Assembly: GCA_903899985.1 (NCBI GenBank)
Contig: CAIULL010000027.1
Span: 1-60,837, forward strand
DNA from: an uncultured Schlesneria sp.
Lineage (GTDB): Bacteria; Planctomycetota; Planctomycetia; Planctomycetales; Planctomycetaceae
Direction of reading: 5' to 3'
DNA length: 60,837 nt
Shown here: positions 25,659 through 34,403 of the stretch, one piece after another
How the letters are laid out: every line of letters starts with the position of its first letter
How positions within the stretch are numbered: the stretch's first letter is position 1
Program-made: the position numbers and the translations under genes
The notes under the pieces: generated by a model
What the model was told of the DNA's origin: nothing
Seen by the model: only the letters and a program-made list of their open reading frames with translations
The model's database searches: none

Positions 25659-27410
25659 TCAATACGTCCACTCAACACCCAGATTGAAGTTATGATTGAA
25701 GAAATCAGACTTCTGACCGTTCAACTGTGGGGTCAGCGGGTACTGATTCCAGATGATTGTGTTTTGCGGACGATAGACACTTCCAATATACATGAATGTA
25801 TATCCCGCTTGCAGTTGAGCTCTTTCGAAAATCTCAAGCTTGTTGACGTACGGGATCAAGTCGAAGATCGGGAACTTGACGTTGACCGATTGCTCGAACA
25901 GAGGCGACATGCTCGTCGTCTGCTGTTGCGTGGTGAATGCAGTCAACTGAGGACTGTTGGGCATCGTTGGAACGGTATTGGCCACACCGTTCGTCTGCCC
26001 GGCAATATTAAATCCGTTTCCGATACCATAGCCCGTGATTTGTCGCGATGTCACATTTGCCAACGCCGCGAACTTGGTGTTTCCCCACACCTGAAACTTA
26101 GAAGTCGGTTTGCCGAGGTCGATTCGAAAGCCTGCTTCAGGACCTGCCATCTGAGAAAGATCTGACGATACCAGATGAGAGTGCAGCACGTTCACGTTCG
26201 AGAAGAATGGATCAAGGGCGAGTGGTGTCAGGTAACCTGAGAACACCGTCCCCCCATTTCCACCACCACCACCACCGCCGCCGCCCGCTCCATTTGAAGG
26301 ATTATTGACCGTGTACCCCAGGCCGCTGTCATACCCATCGAAACTGAATGTTTCTTTCAAGTGGATATATCGGGCTCCCACTAACGGTCGGACTCGGAAT
26401 GCTGGTCGCTCATAAATCGAATTGAAATACCAATCCGAATTGGCACCCATCAACTGAGACGTAAATCGGATGAAGACACCCATGTCATAGGGCTGAACGG
26501 CACCGTAGAGTCCGTTAGCGTCCGTATCGCCTGGAGGACTGACAGCATTCGTCGTTGTCCCCGTTAAGAGTGGCAGGTACGTTGTTGTCACCCCGGAATT
26601 CCCTAAGGGGAGACCAAACCACGCATGCAAGTGCAACAGAGGGTTGTAGTTACCGCTGTTCGGATTGATATCCAGCAGAGGGTCATACAAATTCCAACTG
26701 GATGTCGCTTGCCCTTGAACGAAACCAGACACAACAAACCCGGAATCGTCCGGATTGAACCATCCCCATGTTCCGCGGAAACCACCTGTCGACATCACGT
26801 TCGACAAGATGCCCGTCGTCTGGGCACCGAAGATCGTGGGACTTCCGATCGTTCCCGTACCACCATTACCACCACCGCCACCTGCGGAAGCATTAATGTA
26901 TCGGTAAGGGCCCGTCGTGAAGACTGATTGATCGAACTGGGTCGTTCCGCCCAACAAGTTACCGGCTGCCGTAGTCCCGGAGACCAGGTTCCCTTGAAGT
27001 GCGTCGATGGAAACAGGGTTAACCCCTGGTGCACCGATCAGGGTCTCTGTTCCCCCTTGCGTACGTGCAAATAACGCCTCCGCAGAGAAATAATACTTGC
27101 GGTTTCCCTGCAAGATTCTGTTGAACCAGAATCCATCCTCGTAGGCGTAGGAATCGACCGGAGGACCGGCAAATGGCGAAATATTCGGCCATGCCGTCGC
27201 ATTCGGAGGGTAACCCGGCCCCTCCAATCCGGAAGAGTATTGCGGCGTCGGACCATACGCGGGGGCGTATGGCGACGGAGGCAACCCCATGCCAACTTGA
27301 TCTGGATTTCCATTGGATGGCATCATCGGTGGCTGAGCGTTGGACGTGCCAACCCCTGCCAATGCCATGCATCCACCCAACATTACAGCCAACCAGTGCC
27401 GTGTCCGCAT
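25659..27410 (-). CDS. BBP7-type planctomycete outer membrane beta-barrel protein
   Basis: A 583-residue predicted outer membrane protein. A signal peptide (MRTRHWLAVMLGGCMALAGVGTSNA) precedes a Pro/Gly/Tyr-rich linker and a long beta-rich region. Landmarks of the BBP7 family are readable: GNRKYYFSAEALFART near residue 105, AGPEAGFRIDLGKPTSKFQVWGNTKFAAL, and the C-terminal AQLQAGYTFMYIGSVYRPQNTIIWN. Two polyglycine stretches, one with nine Gly in a row, sit in probable surface loops. The open frame continues to 27767, but the extra residues are Arg-rich and unlike protein; the ATG at 27410, with AGGGA seven bases upstream, is the real start. It is a candidate porin or structural envelope protein. 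Confidence 0.83.
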   Translation of the reverse strand: MRTRHWLAVMLGGCMALAGVGTSNAQPPMMPSNGNPDQVGMGLPPSPYAPAYGPTPQYSSGLEGPGYPPNATAWPNISPFAGPPVDSYAYEDGFWFNRILQGNRKYYFSAEALFARTQGGTETLIGAPGVNPVSIDALQGNLVSGTTAAGNLLGGTTQFDQSVFTTGPYRYINASAGGGGGNGGTGTIGSPTIFGAQTTGILSNVMSTGGFRGTWGWFNPDDSGFVVSGFVQGQATSSWNLYDPLLDINPNSGNYNPLLHLHAWFGLPLGNSGVTTTYLPLLTGTTTNAVSPPGDTDANGLYGAVQPYDMGVFIRFTSQLMGANSDWYFNSIYERPAFRVRPLVGARYIHLKETFSFDGYDSGLGYTVNNPSNGAGGGGGGGGGNGGTVFSGYLTPLALDPFFSNVNVLHSHLVSSDLSQMAGPEAGFRIDLGKPTSKFQVWGNTKFAALANVTSRQITGYGIGNGFNIAGQTNGVANTVPTMPNSPQLTAFTTQQQTTSMSPLFEQSVNVKFPIFDLIPYVNKLEIFERAQLQAGYTFMYIGSVYRPQNTIIWNQYPLTPQLNGQKSDFFNHNFNLGVEWTY

Positions 27411-27835
27411 CAGTCGTTCCCTGACTATGAACGCCGTGAACTCGGAACGCTCGCGAGTCTCGTCTCCGCTCCGAGTAGCCCGTTCTCCGCTTCCCGACGC
27501 AACGATGACTCTACGGGCGCAGCAATCTGCGCCTAGCGGAAGTATCGGCGCATGGAGTTGGTAAACTGTACCGAAGATTCGGGTCGTAACGAAATTTCCT
27601 TTTTTTCTGTTACTGAACCGGTCAAATCTGCCGAAGCAGGACATTCGTAACCTCACCTTGAACCTCAATCTCAAGCGGTTCCACCGTCGCAATCGCAAAG
27701 CGTGGTCCCAGCAGACGTACTGCCGAATCGAAAGTCTCTTTATCTGAGACCCCGAGGAGACGATCACCAGTCAGTGAGGATTCACTTCGCGACGATACGG
27801 TTTCGAGATTTGCAGTCGCCGAGACCGTCGAAGAA
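27411..27835. other. Noncoding gap upstream of the BBP7 gene
   Basis: 425 bases between the BBP7 start and the 3' end of the glycosyltransferase gene, both on the minus strand. The reading frame of BBP7 stays open through most of it, giving an artefactual N-terminal extension. It must contain the BBP7 promoter and leader; no motif was clear enough to mark. Confidence 0.45.
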
Positions 27836-29128
27836 TTATTGAAACCTGACCTGCTGGCTGGTCTTACCTAACTTCTGAACGGTCGCCTCTGCCAAACGAG
27901 AAAAGTCGTGTTGGCCACGGACTCCCTGGTAACCAGCTTCAGCCAGCTTCATTCGCAAGCTCGAGTCCTGCAGAACCTGCCGAAGCAAGTCGGCCAGTGA
28001 ATCAGCGCTGCCAGTCTCTGAAAGCAGTCCCCCTCCCGTCGAGGCGATCAATTCGGGGAACGCCGCGTGATCAGGAAGCACGACCGGAATGCCGTTGGCC
28101 CACGCTTCAAGAACATAGAGACCTTTAGGCTCCTGGAACCGTGCTGGAACACTGAAAACATCGATCGATTTAAGAAAATCAACCTTTTCGGCATGAGTCG
28201 CCGGACTGCCAATATATTCGAACGCATCTCCCAACGGTTCCGCCATTTGTCGCACGGTTTCGAAATAGGCCTGATTCTGGGAACCGAGATACCCCCCGGC
28301 TCGCAGCCGGATTTCAGGGATGTCCTGCTTCAACCTCAGTACACTTTGCACCAGAACGTCTAATCCTTTCTCAGGACAAATGCGCGCAAAGTATCCGACC
28401 GTCGGAGGATGCCCTAGACCCGCTTTTGGCTTTCCGTCGTGTTTTGCACAATCGATGGAAAGGGGTAATTCAATGAATTTCTCTCGCGGCAGGTTGAGGT
28501 ACTGCGACATGTAATTGCGATAGAACTGGCTGTGAACAATATAACCGTCAAATTCTGCGGCACGTTCAGTCAGGGTCGCCATCACTTGCTGGCGATAAGG
28601 TTCGATCAGCCCATCCAGGAAAACATCGTCACCTTGCAGAACGCAAAAGACGGGCCCGGCGTATTTGTTTCGCAATGTGCGTAGCGACCCGCTGAGCAGC
28701 GAATTGCTGAAACAAACGAGATCGGGCTTAAGGCTGGAAACAAAATCAGCCAGTTCTTCTCCGGCCTGCCGATGCGGTCCTGATTCGCCTGACAGCATCG
28801 ATGCGGTCATACTTCCCAATTCAGCGGCATCGTTTCCGACCGCACTACGTGTCGCCTGCCGAATAATCGCTGGTGAATCGAGCCAGCGTGTGAGAAATCT
28901 CGGAAGACGGCGCCAGAATTTGAAGTGATCGCTCAGGTAAAGATTAATTCCGCCAAAAAAAATGCGTGACGAGGTTTGATCCTCTTCATCGACACGAATC
29001 GGCGTATAGAGAGGAATCAGCGAAACCTCGACTCCAGCCTGATGAAGCGCCCGAGCCCAGGTGTTGTCGTGCATGCAAGACCCGCAAAACATGCCGGCCC
29101 CTCCTGCGGTAACGATCGCCAAATGCAT
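27836..29128 (-). CDS. Glycosyltransferase, GT4-like (GT-B fold)
   Basis: A 430-residue glycosyltransferase of the family 1/GT4 type, which transfers a sugar from a nucleotide-sugar donor. The N-terminal acceptor half starts LAIVTAGGAGMFCGSCMHDNTWARAL with the glycine-rich loop. The donor half shows the GT4 pattern: PTVGYFARICPEKGLDVLV (about residue 245), then FEYIGSPAT, FSVPARFQEPKGLYVLEAWANGIPVVLPDHAAFPELI with the catalytic-type E...E spacing. There is no signal peptide or membrane helix. No other polysaccharide genes are adjacent, so its product is unknown. It is downstream of the pseudopilin operon, separated by about 270 bases and an inverted repeat. Confidence 0.9.
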   Translation of the reverse strand: MHLAIVTAGGAGMFCGSCMHDNTWARALHQAGVEVSLIPLYTPIRVDEEDQTSSRIFFGGINLYLSDHFKFWRRLPRFLTRWLDSPAIIRQATRSAVGNDAAELGSMTASMLSGESGPHRQAGEELADFVSSLKPDLVCFSNSLLSGSLRTLRNKYAGPVFCVLQGDDVFLDGLIEPYRQQVMATLTERAAEFDGYIVHSQFYRNYMSQYLNLPREKFIELPLSIDCAKHDGKPKAGLGHPPTVGYFARICPEKGLDVLVQSVLRLKQDIPEIRLRAGGYLGSQNQAYFETVRQMAEPLGDAFEYIGSPATHAEKVDFLKSIDVFSVPARFQEPKGLYVLEAWANGIPVVLPDHAAFPELIASTGGGLLSETGSADSLADLLRQVLQDSSLRMKLAEAGYQGVRGQHDFSRLAEATVQKLGKTSQQVRFQ

Positions 29129-29306
29129 TTGAACCGACTCTTCAGTGGACGCAACACAGATCTGACCTTTGCGAGGTTAAGTTTCTTCGAGAAAAAAAAC
29201 CACTCGGAATCACCGTTGTGTTTCGCTCTCGCTGGGATTTGGTGTTGCGCGCGACTTCATTCAAGTCTTTTGAGGTGCTGTCTTCTCTCGACCTCCCGTT
29301 TTCAAG

Positions 29307-29340
29307 ATCACTGCGTGATCAAAGTCGATCACGCAGCGAT
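29307..29340. terminator. Inverted repeat after the pseudopilin operon
   Basis: Arms ATCACTGCGTGATC and GATCACGCAGCGAT pair over 14 positions with one mismatch around a six-base loop. It lies 60 bases downstream of the last DUF1559 gene of the minus-strand operon. There is no T-run, so termination is inferred only from place and shape; the GATC-rich arms could also bind a protein. Confidence 0.45.
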
Positions 29341-29399
29341 ATGATCAAAGAGACTCATTGAGAACGCAGTCGTACACTGCGGGCTTGATTCGGAATTCA

Positions 29400-30341
29400 T
29401 CAGAATTCCGGCGTTAGCTCTCCGTCACTTCGGTTTGCCAGATTTCGAAGTGTCTTCGGATCCGTGTTCAGGCTCATCGCGTACACGGCACCATCGCCTT
29501 TCAAAACCATGAACAGATTTCCGATATGGTTGCTGCCGATTCCCCCCACTGTTTCACGACCTGCTTCGAGGTCGGCGAGTTCTTGTTTTAACGTGATACC
29601 GTCCTTGCGGTTTGCGTGCAATTCCCAGCCGCCACCCCCAGCACCGGCGCGAGAATTTGGCTGGCCGACGGGGACTGCTCGAACGACATTTCGTAACGAC
29701 GATCGCGTTCCTGAAATCCAGCCGAGGTCGCGTGCATGATCGATCCGGCTTTCAATAACAAAGAGCGTATTCGAACTTCCATCTCGGATCTGCTCGTATC
29801 GAATCGAACTGTTCAGAAACAGGACTCCATTCTGGTTCACATCGATCGGGGTTTCAAAATCATTGTGGACTCCGCTGTAGTTGGTCCATGCGTAAGTCAG
29901 CGAGGGGCTGTGTGTGGCTGACGGGCATTGCAAGATGCCGATCTGATATTGTCTCGCCGGCAGATTGATCGGGTCGTACACGGACCGCGTAAAATCAATG
30001 TGCTCGTAGACATACTGCTTTTCAAGATAGGGAAGAATCTGGGAGATCCACCCCATGTGGTAGCCTCCCCCTTCTTTCGACAGGATCGGCCCCGAATCGT
30101 TCTGCGTGCCCGGCGGCAATACTTCATGAGCCATCATGTAATTGTTTAAAGCAATTCCAATCTGCATCATATTGTTCATGCAACTTGCCCGCCGAGCCGC
30201 TTCACGAGCCTGTTGAACGGCTGGAAGCAACAAGGCGGCCAACATCGCGATAATGGCAATCACAACCAGCATTTCGATCAGCGTAAAGCCGGATCGGACG
30301 CCTGACGGACTCCGGCGAAAAGCGAGTCTCATTCGGCTCAT
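29400..30341 (-). CDS. DUF1559 pilin-like protein, paralogue 2
   Basis: A planctomycete DUF1559 protein of about 313 residues with a type IV prepilin N-terminus: GFTLIEMLVVIAIIAMLAALLLPAVQQAREAARR-type signal where a prepilin peptidase would cut after Gly. The C-terminal region carries a diverged form of the H-X9-DG motif (NHIGNLFMVLKGDG). It is a close tandem paralogue of the gene just upstream; the two share long identical runs such as ALNNYMMAHEVLPPGTQND and HNDFETPIDVNQNGVLFLNS. It is the last gene of the seven-gene operon. The start is ambiguous (ATG 30341 or 30332, TTG 30362). Confidence 0.9.
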   Translation of the reverse strand: MSRMRLAFRRSPSGVRSGFTLIEMLVVIAIIAMLAALLLPAVQQAREAARRASCMNNMMQIGIALNNYMMAHEVLPPGTQNDSGPILSKEGGGYHMGWISQILPYLEKQYVYEHIDFTRSVYDPINLPARQYQIGILQCPSATHSPSLTYAWTNYSGVHNDFETPIDVNQNGVLFLNSSIRYEQIRDGSSNTLFVIESRIDHARDLGWISGTRSSLRNVVRAVPVGQPNSRAGAGGGGWELHANRKDGITLKQELADLEAGRETVGGIGSNHIGNLFMVLKGDGAVYAMSLNTDPKTLRNLANRSDGELTPEF

Positions 30342-30399
30342 ACTTGGAGTCTCGGAATTCAAGGAGTGTTGTGAAGGGCCTCGTGTATGCAGCTCGACA

Positions 30400-31413
30400 T
30401 CAGAAATCCTTCAGCATGTCTCCGTCAGACCGATGTGCCAGATTTCGGAATGTCTTGGGATCAATGTTCTGGCTGATGAAACGGATCGAGCCGTCACCCA
30501 TCACGAAATGTCCGCCTCCGACATGAAAGCTGCTTGGTCCTCCGACAAACTCGCGACCAGCTTCCATATCGGCCAGTTCCTGCCTCAAGTTACTGCCGTT
30601 AACATTGCTGAGTGATGTGGCGTGCAATCGGAATGTCGCCTCACCCTGTGCGACAGACTGCGCACTGCCAGTTCCGTCATTGCTGGACGGAACCGCGGCA
30701 GGTGGGTTATTCGGGATTGCGACGACCAGATTTCTCAACGATGATCGTGTTCCCGACATCCAGCCGAGATCGCTGCCGGTATTCAGACGGCACTCCGCGA
30801 CGTAAATCGTGTTTGAACTCCCGTCGGTGATTTGTTCGTATCGAATGGAACTGTTGAGAAACAAGACTCCGTTCTGATTCACATCGATCGGAGTTTCAAA
30901 ATCGTTGTGAATACCGCAGTAACTCGTCGCGCCAGCCGTCGGGCTGACGCCAGAGCTTCCGTCAGAGGGACAGAGAAAGACATTAATCCTCTGCTGACGG
31001 GCGGGAGCGTTGGCTGGGTCATACGCCGACTTATTGAAATCGATGTGGGTGTAAACATTCTGCTGTTCGAGGTAAGGCAAAATCTGCGTGATCCAGCTCA
31101 TATGATAGCCTGCCCCCTCTTTGGACTGAATTGGTCCCGTGTCATTCTGTGTTCCAGGGGGAAGTACTTCATGCGCCATCATGTAATTGTTCAAAGCCAG
31201 GCCGATCTGCATCATGTTGTTTTTACATTGAGTTCGTCGGGCAGCCTCACGAGCCTGCTGAACGGCAGGGAGCAATAACGCTATCAGAACGGCGATGATC
31301 GCAATCACGACAAGCAGTTCGATCAGCGTAAAACCCGATTGACGGGTTGCTCGTTGGCGTGGGGTCAACTTAAACATAGCGAGCAGCTTTCGATGAGATG
31401 AAAAAGTGGTCAT
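30400..31413 (-). CDS. DUF1559 pilin-like protein, paralogue 1
   Basis: A 337-residue DUF1559 protein with a prepilin-type leader (QSGFTLIELLVVIAIIAVL) at about residues 25-45, so it is a predicted substrate of prepilin peptidase. The end has the family H-X9-DG motif, FHVGGGHFVMGDGSIRF. DUF1559 proteins are highly expanded in planctomycetes and are thought to form surface or pseudopilus-like structures, but their exact role is unproven. It lies 36 bases downstream of the small PilX-like gene and 38 bases ahead of its own paralogue's longest frame. The start at 31413 is not certain; an ATG at 31377 is also possible. Confidence 0.93.
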   Translation of the reverse strand: MTTFSSHRKLLAMFKLTPRQRATRQSGFTLIELLVVIAIIAVLIALLLPAVQQAREAARRTQCKNNMMQIGLALNNYMMAHEVLPPGTQNDTGPIQSKEGAGYHMSWITQILPYLEQQNVYTHIDFNKSAYDPANAPARQQRINVFLCPSDGSSGVSPTAGATSYCGIHNDFETPIDVNQNGVLFLNSSIRYEQITDGSSNTIYVAECRLNTGSDLGWMSGTRSSLRNLVVAIPNNPPAAVPSSNDGTGSAQSVAQGEATFRLHATSLSNVNGSNLRQELADMEAGREFVGGPSSFHVGGGHFVMGDGSIRFISQNIDPKTFRNLAHRSDGDMLKDF

Positions 31414-31449
31414 GGTGGTGAATCCAATTCGAAATGAAGTTTTGTGATG

Positions 31450-31860
31450 TCACGGAACGGGTCTGGAACGTGTGACGCGAACAAGATCGGGGTGCCCTGA
31501 AGGATACTCGGCAACGACCGAGACCATCCGACGTTTTGGTTGGGTTGTGTCGGTGATCACCGAAAGTCGAACGGTCGCCGTTCGATCCGGAGAAAGTTGT
31601 TCTGCGGGGACTTTCCATTCTTCGTTGGTGAATTCGGGCTGGATCTTCAGTCGCATCAATGCGCGGTCACAGCCAGCATCAGCGAGCAGACTGGCTTGAA
31701 GTCGATACTCGTCACGCTTGAGCTGACGATGAGACATCGCTGTGGTCCTCAGCAGTGCGGCAATGATCATCGAAGCGACCAGGAGCGCCATCAGGGCAAA
31801 CACCATGGCTGCTCCGCGTCGACTGGGCGTCGGTCGTGATTGATTGCGTATCTGTTTCAT
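31450..31860 (-). CDS. Small membrane-anchored minor pseudopilin-like protein (PilX/GspK-like N-terminus)
   Basis: A 136-residue protein with a basic N-terminus (SRRGAAMVFALMALLVASMIIAALL) that looks like the anchor of PilX or GspK-type minor pilins. It has no clear Phe-Thr-Leu-Ile-Glu signal. After the single membrane segment it has a compact domain of about 95 residues with no recognised family; LLADAGCDRALMRL is the helix that follows in such pilins. The start overlaps the stop of the upstream pseudopilin gene (ATGA), so translation is coupled. Assignment to the pseudopilus rests on this context. Confidence 0.72.
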   Translation of the reverse strand: MKQIRNQSRPTPSRRGAAMVFALMALLVASMIIAALLRTTAMSHRQLKRDEYRLQASLLADAGCDRALMRLKIQPEFTNEEWKVPAEQLSPDRTATVRLSVITDTTQPKRRMVSVVAEYPSGHPDLVRVTRSRPVP

Positions 31861-32474
31861 GGCTGGTTCTCCAACGAACTTGTTTCTGTCGTTGATTTGC
31901 TGCTGATATCTGTCGTTGCACTCGCCTGACGGTCGTTTCGTTTGAGGTGAGCGTCGATTTTCAACGCTTTGAGTGGAGCGGCTTCCTGATGATTCTTAAC
32001 AAGAACAGCTCCAGGTCGTTTAATCTCAAGTCTTCGCAGTGAAGATTCACGATCCTCACCGGAAGAGACGGAAATTTGACAATCCGGCAATCGAAAGTCG
32101 TCACGTGCCGTGATCTGATCATGCGTCACGACTAAACGAGCAAGTCGGTCAGAGTTGATGAGATACCGAATTTGAATTCCGCTCCCGGTTGCAAGCGTCA
32201 ATGCCGGTTCGTCACTCTCGGATCCATTTGATAAGACACCGGTTTCGGACTGATGAACATCGTCTCGGAACTGGATCGCCAGACGAGAAATCGTTCGTTC
32301 GGTAACAAACGACTGAGAGACAAGTTTTTCAGACCGCATCAATAAATGAAATGTCATGCCGACCAGCCCGATGACGACTGTCAACATGCTGATAACGACA
32401 ACCATCTCTATCAAAGAAACGCCGCGCCGAGTGTGTTTTCTAACCGGTACCCGATCAATTGCGGTCACCATCAT
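31857..32474 (-). CDS. Prepilin-type pseudopilin (GspJ/I-like)
   Basis: A 205-residue protein with a prepilin cleavage signal: RRGVSLIEMVVVISMLTVVIGLVGM at about residues 16-40, matching the Gly before the hydrophobic helix and the Glu at +5. The remaining 160 residues form a mixed soluble domain of the kind found in minor pseudopilins. It overlaps the upstream pseudopilin by 4 bases and the downstream PilX-like gene by 4 bases, so three genes are translationally coupled. The precise pseudopilin subtype cannot be read by eye. Confidence 0.82.
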   Translation of the reverse strand: MMVTAIDRVPVRKHTRRGVSLIEMVVVISMLTVVIGLVGMTFHLLMRSEKLVSQSFVTERTISRLAIQFRDDVHQSETGVLSNGSESDEPALTLATGSGIQIRYLINSDRLARLVVTHDQITARDDFRLPDCQISVSSGEDRESSLRRLEIKRPGAVLVKNHQEAAPLKALKIDAHLKRNDRQASATTDISSKSTTETSSLENQP

Positions 32475-32989
32475 GGTACCTCCTTCATCGAATGCACCCA
32501 GGCAGATAAGCGGCAGGGACTCGTCAGTTCACCTCCACGGTTCCGCCACTGGATCGAGGCAATGATCTGACGCGTATCGAATTCGTCCGCCAGTTGTTTT
32601 ACGATCAGTGTTTGCTGTAAGCCTGGCAAGACAGCCTGCAATTCGTTGTCGGGACTGGGAATTTCCAGTTCCCCGGGTTCAAGTTCGGACCAGTCTCGCT
32701 GTACGGCTGCTTCAAGCAAATTGGTCGCGTGCTGCATTGCAAGCTGTCGTTGTTCCGCTGAGCGTCGTTCGCGAGAAACCAGCAACAACATCGGAATCGA
32801 CATTGAGAACAGGATTCCCAGCAGCAGACAAGTTCCAATCATTTCGATGATTGTGAATCCGCCGCGAAGTTGACGTGCTTGCGCGAGTAGGATACGGGAA
32901 CCACGGCTCGGAACGCCTCCCGGATCACCTGCTCTGGTCGAAGTTCGAAACGGTATCACGTATCGGTGAAGTCTCATGATCACTTTCAT
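32471..32989 (-). CDS. Prepilin-type pseudopilin
   Basis: A protein of about 172 residues. A long basic leader precedes a prepilin signal RGGFTIIEMIGTCLLLGILFSMSIPMLLL. A short soluble domain follows. The frame opens at 33031 by a TTG; an ATG at 32989 or 32977 is more likely, but even then the leader is unusually long (about 40 residues) for a class III pseudopilin signal. The stop overlaps the start of the next pseudopilin by four bases. Together with the next two genes it could form a small pseudopilus tip. Confidence 0.78.
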   Translation of the reverse strand: MKVIMRLHRYVIPFRTSTRAGDPGGVPSRGSRILLAQARQLRGGFTIIEMIGTCLLLGILFSMSIPMLLLVSRERRSAEQRQLAMQHATNLLEAAVQRDWSELEPGELEIPSPDNELQAVLPGLQQTLIVKQLADEFDTRQIIASIQWRNRGGELTSPCRLSAWVHSMKEVP

Positions 32990-33037
32990 GTTTTTCTGAT
33001 AATCCCGCCGTCTGGTGCACGCTGGAGCCAACGTCGA

Positions 33038-34342
33038 TCAACTCAAGTCATTCAATAACTTGACCAGTGGAAGAAACATGGCAATCGCCACGAACCCTAC
33101 GATCAGTGACATTCCGATCAGCAGAATCGGTCGGACAAATTCCATGAAGGCCGACAAGCGAAATGCCGAACGGTGTTCCAGGTTGGTCGCCAGCGTCTCG
33201 AGAGCCCAAGGGAGGTTTCCTGTTTGTTCCGCCGTTTCAAGGACCAGGGTTTCGGAGTGTTTCAGTAAACCTGCGGCCTGAAGGGTCTGCCAGCTGGGTG
33301 TCCCTGATTGAAGTGAGTCGACCGCCCATGCCAATCGGTCGCGAAGCCTGATCGGTCCGGGATGTTTTGCGATCGAATTCAAGGCCTGGTCCAGAGGAAT
33401 TTTCTGTTCCACGCATTGCGCCAGAGCTCGCATGACGTCAGGGGTATACCAGCGAATAAACCACCCTCCGAAAACGGATTGCAGCATCACTCGCCATCCG
33501 TAGTACTGCGCCATCGAGGCGAAAATAAAAACGATGATCGGGATATAAAACAGGGGCAATCCGAAGACATACCAGAAATTGACGACGGCATCTGACAATT
33601 GAATCAGCAGGATTGTCGGCTGGGGAAGGACCGTTCCAAAATCTTCGAAGATCTTTTTGAACTTTGGAATGATGTAATACATGAGAAACCCGACGACCAG
33701 GCACGCAATCGGGATCATGGCTGCGGGGTAAATAAGTGCGCCCCCTGTATTTACCGATTCGTCATCTTCCGTCAGTTCTCGCGTGAGTCGAAGCGCTGTG
33801 GTACGCAATGTTGTTTCGAGAGATGATGATGCGACGCCAGCGTGAATCTGCATGGCCGCAGATCGGGGCAGCAGTCCCTGGGGAACAGCCAGTTCGGTCA
33901 GCGGCACGCCGCTACGCAATCGATCTGCCATATCAGTCAATAGTCGATGTCGTCGCCCCCATGTCCCTTGTGCATAAGCTTCGATCTCGTCAGCAAGCGG
34001 GCGACCTGACTTCACGGCCAGTGCCAGCAGCCAGACGAATTCCACTTGTCTGGCGCGGTCTCTCGCGCCTCCGATGCGGATCTCTGCGTCAACCATCAGG
34101 AAGGCCATAAAAACAGCGAGCAGCAATCCGATGAATCCAACCGCGCCAGAAGTGAGTGTCAGAAACACCATTCCAACAATGGCGATGACGGTCAGGACAT
34201 AGCTGATAAAATTCAACATCCGCCGCCGGTCGCCGGTCGCGGTGACTTCGGGTTGAGCTGCTGAAATCGCTCGAAGTACACAAGCCGTGATCAAGATCGC
34301 GAACGGTCCACACGACAAGATAAAAGTAATCGAAGGGTCCAC
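33038..34342 (-). CDS. Type II secretion/pilus inner-membrane platform protein, F family (second copy)
   Basis: A 434-residue GspF/PilC-type membrane protein, the inner-membrane platform on which pseudopilins are assembled. Two F domains are present: a first from about residue 95 (VEFVWLLALAVKSGRPLADEI...SLETTLR) and a second from about 300 (DVMRALAQCVEQKIPLDQAL...GNLPWALETLA), each followed by membrane helices. An extra pair of hydrophobic segments at the N-terminus (about 5-25 and 45-85) sets it apart from its neighbour. It ends FLPLVKLLNDLS, nearly the same as the other F protein. The GTG start has a strong GGGAGG site. Confidence 0.9.
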   Translation of the reverse strand: MDPSITFILSCGPFAILITACVLRAISAAQPEVTATGDRRRMLNFISYVLTVIAIVGMVFLTLTSGAVGFIGLLLAVFMAFLMVDAEIRIGGARDRARQVEFVWLLALAVKSGRPLADEIEAYAQGTWGRRHRLLTDMADRLRSGVPLTELAVPQGLLPRSAAMQIHAGVASSSLETTLRTTALRLTRELTEDDESVNTGGALIYPAAMIPIACLVVGFLMYYIIPKFKKIFEDFGTVLPQPTILLIQLSDAVVNFWYVFGLPLFYIPIIVFIFASMAQYYGWRVMLQSVFGGWFIRWYTPDVMRALAQCVEQKIPLDQALNSIAKHPGPIRLRDRLAWAVDSLQSGTPSWQTLQAAGLLKHSETLVLETAEQTGNLPWALETLATNLEHRSAFRLSAFMEFVRPILLIGMSLIVGFVAIAMFLPLVKLLNDLS

Positions 34343-34403
34343 CCCAACCTCCCTCAGTGACGAACTAATTCCGAATCGCGGCTTCGCTTCTGTGAAAATT
34401 TCA

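Noticed and set aside
27411-27767. N-terminal extension of the BBP7 frame
   Set aside because: The extra 119 residues are Arg-rich and precede a clear signal peptide with its own ribosome site at 27410.
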